A DNA stretch of 51,709 nucleotides from Palsa-513 sp036510225. GTDB lineage: Bacteria > Actinomycetota > Thermoleophilia > Solirubrobacterales > Solirubrobacteraceae. The notes beneath the pieces are model-generated. The model was not told the origin of the DNA, did not search any database, and saw only the letters and a list, made by a program, of their open reading frames with translations. The position numbers were made by a program, and so were the translations under genes. This document shows positions 1 through 7,517 of the stretch, piece after piece; position 1 is the first letter of the stretch, and each line of letters begins with the position of its first letter. The stretch is taken from assembly GCA_036510225.1 (NCBI GenBank), contig DATCEH010000105.1, forward strand, positions 1 through 51,709, written 5' to 3'.

Positions 1-2
1 GC

Positions 3-539
3 GGTAGCGCGAGCCTCGCGACGCAGTCGTTGAGCGTCGGGACGCACACGATCACCGCGGCATACTCCGGCGACTCCAACTACGCCGCGACCACGGCCAC
101 GATCACCTACACCGTGACCGCCACGACAACGATCACCGGGACGCATACCGGTGCACTGAGCATCACGTCCGGGAGCGCGCTGATCACCGGCGCGACGATC
201 ACCGGCAACCTGACGATCGGGTCCGGCGCGTCGGTCGACATCGAGAACTCGACGATCGGAGGAGTGTTGTCGGCGTCGCACGGCGGCGCGCTGCGGATCT
301 GCGGCAGCACGATCTCCGGCTCGGCAGCGATCCAGTACGCCGGTGGGCTCGTCGTGGCGGGCGATACGGGTGACGCACAGTGTGCGGTGAACACGTTCCG
401 CGGTGCATGGACGCTGTACTTCAACACCAACGGGGTCGAGGCGATCAACAACCACGTCGCGGGCGGCTTCGCGCAGTTCGGCAACTCCGGGCCGGGGCCG
501 TTCCCCGGCGATCCGACGACGATCTCGGGCAACGGTTGA
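3..539 (+). CDS. Secreted Ig-like repeat protein, C-terminal part (5' truncated)
   Basis: The reading frame is open from the first bases of the window, so the gene begins upstream and only the last 178 codons are present. The first part is the end of a bacterial Ig-like (Big_3_5-type) domain, recognisable by the strand motifs THTITAAYSGDSNYAAT and TYTVT. The remainder is rich in Thr, Ser, Gly, Ile and Val with short alternating strands (ITGATITGNLTI, VDIENSTIGG), which resembles a right-handed beta-helix or beta-solenoid tail. Such proteins are exported surface or extracellular proteins; the signal peptide would lie outside the window. A TTG at position 30 could be mistaken for a start but lies inside the Ig-like domain. 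Binding function unknown. Confidence 0.75.
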   Translation, partial: GSASLATQSLSVGTHTITAAYSGDSNYAATTATITYTVTATTTITGTHTGALSITSGSALITGATITGNLTIGSGASVDIENSTIGGVLSASHGGALRICGSTISGSAAIQYAGGLVVAGDTGDAQCAVNTFRGAWTLYFNTNGVEAINNHVAGGFAQFGNSGPGPFPGDPTTISGNG

Positions 540-580
540 CAGACCTCGGCACGCAGGGCGTGCGATGCCAATGACGAGCG

Positions 581-608
581 GAGCCTCGCGGCACGTGCCG
601 CGAGGCTC
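581..608. terminator. Perfect 28-bp palindrome, probable terminator
   Basis: GAGCCTCGCGGCAC is followed immediately by its exact reverse complement, 42 bases after the stop codon of the first gene. RNA would fold into a very stable GC stem with a small apical loop. There is no T-tract behind it, so it is either a factor-independent terminator of the T-poor type common in high-GC actinobacteria or a protein-binding palindrome. Its position between two genes on the same strand favours termination. Confidence 0.6.
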
Positions 609-704
609 CACGGCGTTCCTTACCCTGCCCCACTGACCCGTCGGGACGCCGGGCGCCGGGGTGGGACCGATGACACTCGCAGAACTACAGGAGGTCGTAA
701 TACG

Positions 705-1190
705 ATGACGAAGGTCCGGAGGCGAAGCCTCGTCGGGGGCGTGCCGGTGTGTCTGGCGCTTGCACTGTCCGCGCTCGGTGTGAGCGCCGCGCCCGGGGTC
801 GCGCGCAGCCTTCCCGCCGGCTGCAACCTCGACGTCACGGGGCAGACGGTCGGGGTCCTCGTCGATAGGCGAGGGACGTTCGAGTTCGACGGCTACAACG
901 CGGTTCCGCCCGGGCACAGGGTGACGGGCGCGACGATCGCATGGGGTGACGGAACGACGAGCCGAGCGACGGTGACCAGTCACCGCGGCGTCGCAGGTTG
1001 CGTCGTCACGGTCTTCGGTGGGCGGCACGAGTATCGGCACGTCACGTGCGTGGGAGGCGTGTGCAGCCAGATCTATCCGGTCACCGTGCGATTCCGCGAT
1101 GCTGCGACGCACAGCAGTGGGTCGCTGAGCAACCTGCGCGTAGATGTCGTGAGGGTGACCTCGCCCACGAAGCGACCCGCTCGACACTAG
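705..1190 (+). CDS. Small secreted protein with PKD-like beta-sandwich
   Basis: This 161-residue protein starts at an ATG with a strong ribosome binding site (AGGAGGT at 689-695). Residues 1-33 look like a Sec signal peptide: a basic N-region (TKVRRR), a Leu/Ala core, and a likely cleavage near AAPGVA. The mature part contains ATIAWGDGTTSRATV, then a GGRHEY segment and YPVTVRFRDA. This is the strand order and the WGDGT motif of PKD-type Ig-like domains. Four cysteines in the mature part could form two disulfides. It stands alone between a probable terminator and the next promoter. PKD domains usually mediate protein or glycan contacts; no enzymatic residues are recognisable. Confidence 0.6.
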   Translation: MTKVRRRSLVGGVPVCLALALSALGVSAAPGVARSLPAGCNLDVTGQTVGVLVDRRGTFEFDGYNAVPPGHRVTGATIAWGDGTTSRATVTSHRGVAGCVVTVFGGRHEYRHVTCVGGVCSQIYPVTVRFRDAATHSSGSLSNLRVDVVRVTSPTKRPARH

Positions 1191-1245
1191 GGACCCGGGT
1201 GGCATCGGGATCGTGGGACGGGGGTACAGAGGCTCCCGTCGCGTC

Positions 1246-1274
1246 TTGACAAGCCCTCGGCGGGTGGATAGGTT
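1246..1274 (+). promoter_or_regulatory. Sigma-70-type promoter for the FG-GAP protein gene
   Basis: TTGACA at 1246-1251 and TAGGTT at 1269-1274 are separated by 17 bases. The same TTGAC/TAGnnT pattern recurs upstream of several other genes in this window, which raises confidence. Expected transcription start is near 1281, leaving a leader of roughly 48 bases before the ATG at 1329. Confidence 0.6.
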
Positions 1275-1328
1275 TTGTATAGGTGCAGGGAAGATCGGTA
1301 GTTGCGTAAGCGGAGCGGAGGGGCGCAG

Positions 1329-3794
1329 ATGGAGGCAGGTGCCGTGGAGATGGAGCGGTTGAGCTCGGGGTTGCCCGGGAGGCGAGGGCTCGCCCGGACG
1401 CTGCCGGCGGCCGGCACCGCGGCGATCGCGCTCGCGATGCTCGCGCTCCTGCTCACGGCGCCACTCGCCGGGGCGGACGGCTTCAGCGTGAGCTCCAGCT
1501 CACCGGCTGTGCCGGCCGGTGCGAGGTCGACTTCGGTGGCGCTCGGTCACCTGCTGGGCGACACCGCGCTCGACATCGCGCTCAACAACGTCAGCGCGAA
1601 GACCGCCTTCTCGCTGAGAAGTAACGGCGGCGGCGCATTCACGCAGAGCCCCCTGCAGAGTGCCGGCACCTCGGCGTCGAGCTTCAGCCCCGCGCCCGAT
1701 CAGGTGGCGATCGGCGACCTGAACGGAGATGGCCGGGACGTCGTGTTTGACGCGACCGCGGGCTCGAACAGCGTCACGATGTTCTCGCCGGGTGCGGCTC
1801 CCAGCACGAGCTATACCCCGGCGCAGCTGACCGGGACCTCGACCGGCGGCGCTGACATCGCCGCTCCGGTGGCGGTCGCGACGGGCGACCTCAACGGCGA
1901 CGGCAAGCCGGACCTGGCGATCGCAAACAGCACCGACGACACCGTGCAGATCCTCTACAACAACGGGACCGGCACGCTCGCGAACGGGGCGGCCGCCTTC
2001 ACGGTCGGGCCGTTGCTCAACACCGACCCCGGGCCCACGGCGCTGGCGATCGGCGATCTGAACGGCGACGGCATCGCCGATCTCGCGGTGACGTCCAGCG
2101 GCGAGGGCGAGAACGGCGACGTCGGCAGCCTGATGCTGTTCCTCGGGGACGCGAACCACGACGGCGGCTTCGCTCCGACGTCGCTCCCGGTCGACAACCC
2201 GAGCTCCGTCGCGATCGGCGACCTCACCGACGACGGCAACGGGGCGACTGACCTGGTGGTCACCAACCAGGATGACGCAACCGTGACGCTGTTCCTGAAG
2301 GATCTGGCGGACGCCAGCTACACGACGACGACCCTCGCGACCGGTGACCCGAGCACGTCGACCCCGTGGGATGTCGCGATCGGCGACCTCAACGGTGACG
2401 GCCTGTCCGACCTCGCCGTGGCCGACAACGGCGCGAGCTCGGTCGAGGTGTTCCTCAAGGACGCCGGCGACGCCGGCTACTCATTGACCACGCTGGCGAC
2501 CACGGGCAACCAGCCGGCGGCGCTCGCGATCGGCGATGTGACGGGCGACGGAAAGCCGGACATCGTCACGGCGAACGCCTCGAGCCCGCGCTCGGTGACG
2601 CTGTTCACGAACACGACGACGGCTTCGGCGAGCGCGACGCTGACGGCGGCGCCACCCGCGGCGTCGGCCGGGCAGATGGTGACGTTCACCGACACGCTCA
2701 GCGGCGGCGCGGGCGGGCCCGTCCCGACCGGCGGCGTGGTCTTCTCGATCGACGGCGTCGCCCAGCCGTCCGTCCCGGTCTCCGGCGGAGTGGCTTCGTT
2801 CTCGACCGCGGCGCTGAGCAGCGGGCCGCACGCGATCTCGGCGGACTACTCCGGGGACGCGAGCTACGCCGCGGGCACGAGTTCGATCACCTACTCGGTG
2901 ACCGCGATCGCACCGACGGCGACGACGGGCGCGGCCACCGGGGTCACCGAGTCGGGCGCGACCCTGACCGGCACCGTCGGACCGAACGGGTCGGCGACGT
3001 CCTACGTCTTCGAGTACGGGACGTCGACGAGCTTCGGCTCGATCACGCCGGCCGATACGGTCGCCGGCAACGCGGCCGTCGCCGAGTCGGCGGGCCTGAG
3101 TGGGCTCACGCCGGACACGACCTACTTCTACCGGTTGGTCGCGGCGAACTCGGCCGGGACCGTGATGGGCGCGGTCGCCAGCTTCTCGACCGGCGGCCCG
3201 CTGCTGGCGCCCGCGGCCGTGACGCTGCCAGCCGGCTCGGTGGGGAATACGACGGCTGATGTCACGGGCTCGGTCGATCCCGAGGGCCAGGCGACCGCCT
3301 TCACCTTCGAGTACGGCACCTCCACGAGCTTCGGGACGATCAGCACCGTGACGGAGCTCGATTCGGCGTTCGCGGTCGAGCCGGTCAGCGCGACGCTGAC
3401 GGGCCTCGCCCAGAACACGACGTACTTCTACCGCGTCGTCGCCTCGAACGCGACCGGCACCTCGACGGGGGCGGTCGGCTCGTTCTCGACCGGGCCCGGC
3501 GGCGTCCCGATCGTGACGACCGGTTCCGCGAGCAATCTGACGGTCTCCGGCGCCACCCTGTCGGGCACCGTGAACCCGGCCGGCGAGCAGACGGCGTTCA
3601 CGTTCGAGTTCGGAGAGGGGAACAACTTCGGGTCGATCAGCGCGGTCGACAATGCCGGGTCCGGGGAGGGCCCGCAGACGGTGTCGCTGCCGATCTCCGG
3701 GCTGCAGCCAAACACGACCTACGTGTACCGGATCGACGCGACCAACGCGTCGGGCACTTCGACGGGAGCCGTCGAGACCTTTACGACACCATGA
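1329..3794 (+). CDS. Secreted FG-GAP/VCBS beta-propeller protein with Ig-like and FN3-like modules
   Basis: 821 residues. The ATG at 1329 is preferred because GGAGGGG lies at 1317-1323; an in-frame TTG at 1302 is also possible. A signal peptide ends near LAGADGF. About six FG-GAP/VCBS repeats follow, each containing a variant of IGDLNGDGxxDLA, whose Asp/Asn loops normally bind calcium; together they probably form an integrin-alpha-like beta-propeller. Next is one Big_3_5-type Ig-like domain (HAISADYSGDASYAAG), then three roughly 95-residue FN3-like modules with the recurrent FEYGTSTSFG motif and a closing YFYRVVASNATGTS-type strand. No anchor is seen, so it is secreted or held by partners. 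It overlaps the next gene by ATGA, suggesting co-translation with the lipoprotein. Confidence 0.8.
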   Translation: MEAGAVEMERLSSGLPGRRGLARTLPAAGTAAIALAMLALLLTAPLAGADGFSVSSSSPAVPAGARSTSVALGHLLGDTALDIALNNVSAKTAFSLRSNGGGAFTQSPLQSAGTSASSFSPAPDQVAIGDLNGDGRDVVFDATAGSNSVTMFSPGAAPSTSYTPAQLTGTSTGGADIAAPVAVATGDLNGDGKPDLAIANSTDDTVQILYNNGTGTLANGAAAFTVGPLLNTDPGPTALAIGDLNGDGIADLAVTSSGEGENGDVGSLMLFLGDANHDGGFAPTSLPVDNPSSVAIGDLTDDGNGATDLVVTNQDDATVTLFLKDLADASYTTTTLATGDPSTSTPWDVAIGDLNGDGLSDLAVADNGASSVEVFLKDAGDAGYSLTTLATTGNQPAALAIGDVTGDGKPDIVTANASSPRSVTLFTNTTTASASATLTAAPPAASAGQMVTFTDTLSGGAGGPVPTGGVVFSIDGVAQPSVPVSGGVASFSTAALSSGPHAISADYSGDASYAAGTSSITYSVTAIAPTATTGAATGVTESGATLTGTVGPNGSATSYVFEYGTSTSFGSITPADTVAGNAAVAESAGLSGLTPDTTYFYRLVAANSAGTVMGAVASFSTGGPLLAPAAVTLPAGSVGNTTADVTGSVDPEGQATAFTFEYGTSTSFGTISTVTELDSAFAVEPVSATLTGLAQNTTYFYRVVASNATGTSTGAVGSFSTGPGGVPIVTTGSASNLTVSGATLSGTVNPAGEQTAFTFEFGEGNNFGSISAVDNAGSGEGPQTVSLPISGLQPNTTYVYRIDATNASGTSTGAVETFTTP

Positions 3795-4966
3795 CCTGGC
3801 GGCCGAGCCGGACAGTGTCCGCGGCGTCGCTGACGCGCGGTCCCGCGCGCCGCATGCAGCGCGCGGTGCGGGACCTGCTCAGCGGGGAACCGGTCGATCG
3901 CCGGGCCGTGCTGTGGGCGGCCGGCATGGGCGCTCTCGCCTGCGGGGTCCCGGCGACGCTGGCCGGGTGCGGGAGCGCCGCCCCGGCCGGCCCGGCCGCG
4001 CCGGTCGACCACGCGCCCTATCCGGTCGCCGTCAACGTGATTCCGGCCGGAGATCTGTTGAGCGCGCTCAGCGCAAGGGCGGAGGCGCTCGGCGCGGATC
4101 CGCAGGTGTTCGAAGCCTCGGGGCCAGGGCTGCCGGAGGTCTTGGCGCACGTCACGGCGCCGCCGCTCGACGCCCAGACGAACCGGCTGCTTGCGCCACC
4201 GCGAGTCGCCGTCGTCGGCGTCAGCGATCTGCGGGCGCTCGAGCCGGTTGCAGCTGCCGCGATTCGGCGTGGGACGAAGATCGTTGCGTACCCGGTTGCG
4301 ATCGAGAATCAGACCGCCGCGATCCTCGCCGACGCGCCGCAGGCGGCGACGATGCTGGTGGGCCAGGCGGTGTCCTGGGCGCGTGGCGAGAAGCTGACGC
4401 GCGGGACCGTGCTGCTCCTTCTCCCGCAGGTCGACGACGTCTTCCCGTACGACTCGGCGGCGGCGGCAGCGACGATCACGCAAGCCGTCCGCGCCGCGCT
4501 CGCGCGCGAGGCCCCAGGGCTCACGCTGGTCGCGACGTCGATGCTGACCGAGCAGGCGATGCGCGCCAATCCGCAGGCGCGGATCCTCCTCTTCGCGCAC
4601 GACGACGCCGCGGCCGAGCAGGCGCAGCGGCTTCGCCAGAGCCGGCCGACCGGTCAGCCGAGCCTGTTCGCCGGGGCGCTCGGGCTCCCGGTCGTCACGT
4701 CGCGGGCGACCTTCGACGAGCTCCAGCGCGACGACATCCTGCGCGTCGTGATCGCCGCGCGCCTGCGGGATCTCGCCGGCGCGATGGTGGATCTTCCCGA
4801 GGCCCTGGTCGGGGGCCGTGCGCCGCGCAGCGTTCAGCTCGCCCTCCAGACCCTCACGCCGGGTTCCAGCGCGCTGTCGGACTACAGCCAGGACTACGCG
4901 CTGAATCCGTCCACGGCAACCTTCAACGGGCGTTACCTGAACCCGAGCGTCGCCGGCAGCTCCTGA
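3791..4966 (+). CDS. Lipoprotein resembling type I periplasmic binding proteins
   Basis: 391 residues. A hydrophobic stretch at residues 41-58 ends in the lipobox LAGC (Cys60), so the protein is probably an exported lipoprotein. The N-terminal extension of about 40 residues is long; an internal ATG at 3854 would give a more typical lipoprotein signal, while the ATGA overlap with the previous stop supports 3791. The mature sequence has alternating strand and helix segments such as PRVAVVGVSDLRAL, GTKIVAYPVAIENQ and ARILLFAHDDAA, consistent with the two-lobed fold of sugar or quorum-signal binding proteins. No ABC permease or ATPase lies nearby, so a binding or sensing role for the neighbouring membrane proteins is inference only. 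Confidence 0.55.
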   Translation: MTWRPSRTVSAASLTRGPARRMQRAVRDLLSGEPVDRRAVLWAAGMGALACGVPATLAGCGSAAPAGPAAPVDHAPYPVAVNVIPAGDLLSALSARAEALGADPQVFEASGPGLPEVLAHVTAPPLDAQTNRLLAPPRVAVVGVSDLRALEPVAAAAIRRGTKIVAYPVAIENQTAAILADAPQAATMLVGQAVSWARGEKLTRGTVLLLLPQVDDVFPYDSAAAAATITQAVRAALAREAPGLTLVATSMLTEQAMRANPQARILLFAHDDAAAEQAQRLRQSRPTGQPSLFAGALGLPVVTSRATFDELQRDDILRVVIAARLRDLAGAMVDLPEALVGGRAPRSVQLALQTLTPGSSALSDYSQDYALNPSTATFNGRYLNPSVAGSS

Positions 4967-4970
4967 CCCC

Positions 4971-7499
4971 GTGACGTTCATCCTCGCCTGGGTGGCGTTC
5001 CCGATCGTGCTCGCCGTGCTCGGGCTGGGCTGGGGCGTGGTCGTCGAAGAGCTCTCCGGAGCGCGGCTCGCCTCCGGCGCGCTGGTGATTCCCGTCGGTC
5101 TTGCGGGCGCCGTGGTCGTCGCCGGGTTGCTGACGACGAACGGCGTGAGCGCCCCCCTCGCGGTGCCGGTCGAGGGAATCGTCGGTCTCGCCGGGCTCGT
5201 CCGGGCACGCACGCAGTGGCCGGAGTGGCGGGTTCCGAAGTGGTCGCTGCTGGCCGCGCTCGGCGTGCTCCTCGCTTACGGCGCCCCGGTCCTGGCGACC
5301 GGGACCGCGACGTTCACGGGCTTCGTCAAGCTCGACGACACGTCGACGTGGCTTGGCATCACGGCTCACCTCTTCTCGGACGGGCGCTCCAGCGCGGGTC
5401 TCCAACCGTCGACGTACAAGCTCATCCTCGACGTCAATCTGGCGGCGAACGCCTACCCCGTCGGGGGTTTCATGCTGCTCGGCGTCGGCGCCGGGCTGAC
5501 CCACGTCGATCCGGCATGGGTCTACCAGCCGTATCTCGCGTGTGCCGGCGCGGCGCTCGCGATGTGTCTCTACGCGCTGATCGAGCCACTCGTCGGGTCG
5601 CCCCGGCTCCGCGCGGTCGTGGCGTTCGTCGCCGCCCAGCCCGCCCTGCTCTACGGCTACAGCCTGTGGGGCGGGATCAAGGAGGTCACGGCCGCCTTCC
5701 TGCTCGCTCTGATCGCGGCGCTCTGCGCCGCGCTGGCGCGAGGCGAGCGCGCGGCCGGCGCGCGGGAGACGCTGCCGCTGGCAGTGGCGACCGCCGCACT
5801 GATCGTGACATTCGGCCCGGGGACGGCGGTCTGGGTGGTTCCGGCGCTCGGCGCCGTGGTGGTCGTCTGGATCGTGAAGCTGCTCCGCAGCCGGCTCGAT
5901 CACCGTGCCCTGCGCCTGGGTGGGACCGTCGCCGGGTTGGCCGCGGCCAGCGCCGTCCTCGCCCTTCCCGTCTGGATCACCCTGGCCAGGGCGCTCCACG
6001 TGGACGCCGGCTTCGCGAACAGCGGTGGAGCAGCGCTGTCCACGATCCGGCTCGGCAATCTCGGCTCACCGCTCAGTGGCTTCGAGATTGCCGGGATCTG
6101 GCCGGTCGGCGACTTTCGTGAGCCGGTCGGGTCCGGCGCCGTCCCGATCGTGCTGATCGGTCTGGTGCTGGCCGCCGCCGTGCTCGCCGGGTTGCTCAGC
6201 CTGCGCGCGCGATCCTACGGCGTGGTCCTCTACGCCGCGGTGGCCCTCTGCGGATGCGCGGCGATCGATCTCGCCGGAGCGGTCCCGTGGATCGTCGCCA
6301 AGGCGCTGGCGATCACGTCGCCGGCGGTCCTGCTCGCCGGCATGGCCGGCGGGGCGATGCTGTGGCCGAGGAATCGCCTGGCGGCTGTCGCGGTGATGGC
6401 GATGATCGGCGGGGGTGTGCTGTGGTCGAACGTCTCGGCCTACCGCAACGTGACGATCGCGCCGGTCAGCCGGCTCGAGGACCTCGCCCATATCGGCGAG
6501 CTGGTGCACGGGGAGGGGCCGACCCTCGTCGACGACTTCGCCGTGTACGCCGACCGCTACTTCCTGCGGGCCGGAGATCCGGTCGAGCCGGCGGAGTTCA
6601 GGACGGCCGCGCTGACCCTGACTGACGGTACGGTGCTCAACGGCCCGGCCGCGGCCGACATCGACTCGTTCTCGGTGCCGACGGTGCTTCCGTACCGTTC
6701 GATCGTGACGACGAGCTCGCCGACCGAGAGCCGGCCGTCATCGCTGTATCACCTGCGCTGGGCGGGCCGCTACTACGAGCTCTGGCAACGCGCCGCGCAC
6801 CCGACGCAGGAGGTTCTCGCCCACATCCCCTATGGCGACTCGACGACGACCCCGTACTGCGGCGGAGCGACGGCGCCGGACGGTGCGACGGCGCCGACGC
6901 AGCCGATCTGCTCGGTGCAACCCGTGGGCACGGCGAGCTGCAAGCAGGTCGCGTCGATCGCCGGCTTCGCGCGCAGCCACCACGCCGAGATCGTCGCGGC
7001 CGAGCGTCCGGCGAACTCCGTCGTCCGCGGCGACCAGATCACGCGGCCACCGACGTGGGGCGTCACGCCGACGGCCCAGACGATCACCGCCCTGACACCG
7101 GGGACGGCGAGCGTGCAGGTCCGGATCGACCAGGCCGAGCGCTACTCGGTATGGCTCGGCGGCAGCTTCGGGCGGGGCTTCGTCGTCTCGCTGGATGGAC
7201 ACAGGGTCGGGCGCGTCGCGAACGACCTGTCGTTGATCCTGGGATACACGCCGGTGGCGACCGTCGAGCTGGCCGCCGGGCTCCACACGTTCGCGTTGAC
7301 CTACCCCCGGCCGGGCCTCGGCCCGGGGGCCGACACGGACATCGACACGCCCGTCGCGACCAATGTCCTGACGACGCTCTCCGCGATCGTCTTCGAGCCT
7401 CAGCAGCCCGCCAGGCTGGTGACGGTCGGCCCGCAGGACGCGAAGCGCCTGTGCGGGAAGTTGGTCGACTGGATCGAAGTCGTCAGCCCGACGACGTAG
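4971..7499 (+). CDS. Polytopic membrane protein, GT-C-like, copy 1
   Basis: 842 residues with many hydrophobic segments in the first 500 residues, starting at GTG 4971, four bases after the previous stop. After the first membrane segments comes FVKLDDTSTW with Asp122-Asp123. An acidic pair in the first large extracytoplasmic loop is the hallmark of GT-C glycosyltransferases, which use polyprenyl-phosphate sugars. The C-terminal 330 residues are soluble and end in a beta-rich domain (YSVWLGGSFGRGF, AAGLHTFALTY) like carbohydrate-binding or jelly-roll modules. The next gene is a close paralogue in the same orientation. Glycosyltransferase activity is inferred from topology and motif only; the family is usually annotated as hypothetical membrane protein. 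Confidence 0.6.
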   Translation: MTFILAWVAFPIVLAVLGLGWGVVVEELSGARLASGALVIPVGLAGAVVVAGLLTTNGVSAPLAVPVEGIVGLAGLVRARTQWPEWRVPKWSLLAALGVLLAYGAPVLATGTATFTGFVKLDDTSTWLGITAHLFSDGRSSAGLQPSTYKLILDVNLAANAYPVGGFMLLGVGAGLTHVDPAWVYQPYLACAGAALAMCLYALIEPLVGSPRLRAVVAFVAAQPALLYGYSLWGGIKEVTAAFLLALIAALCAALARGERAAGARETLPLAVATAALIVTFGPGTAVWVVPALGAVVVVWIVKLLRSRLDHRALRLGGTVAGLAAASAVLALPVWITLARALHVDAGFANSGGAALSTIRLGNLGSPLSGFEIAGIWPVGDFREPVGSGAVPIVLIGLVLAAAVLAGLLSLRARSYGVVLYAAVALCGCAAIDLAGAVPWIVAKALAITSPAVLLAGMAGGAMLWPRNRLAAVAVMAMIGGGVLWSNVSAYRNVTIAPVSRLEDLAHIGELVHGEGPTLVDDFAVYADRYFLRAGDPVEPAEFRTAALTLTDGTVLNGPAAADIDSFSVPTVLPYRSIVTTSSPTESRPSSLYHLRWAGRYYELWQRAAHPTQEVLAHIPYGDSTTTPYCGGATAPDGATAPTQPICSVQPVGTASCKQVASIAGFARSHHAEIVAAERPANSVVRGDQITRPPTWGVTPTAQTITALTPGTASVQVRIDQAERYSVWLGGSFGRGFVVSLDGHRVGRVANDLSLILGYTPVATVELAAGLHTFALTYPRPGLGPGADTDIDTPVATNVLTTLSAIVFEPQQPARLVTVGPQDAKRLCGKLVDWIEVVSPTT

Positions 7500-7517
7500 G
7501 AGCGACGGGCGGGGTTC

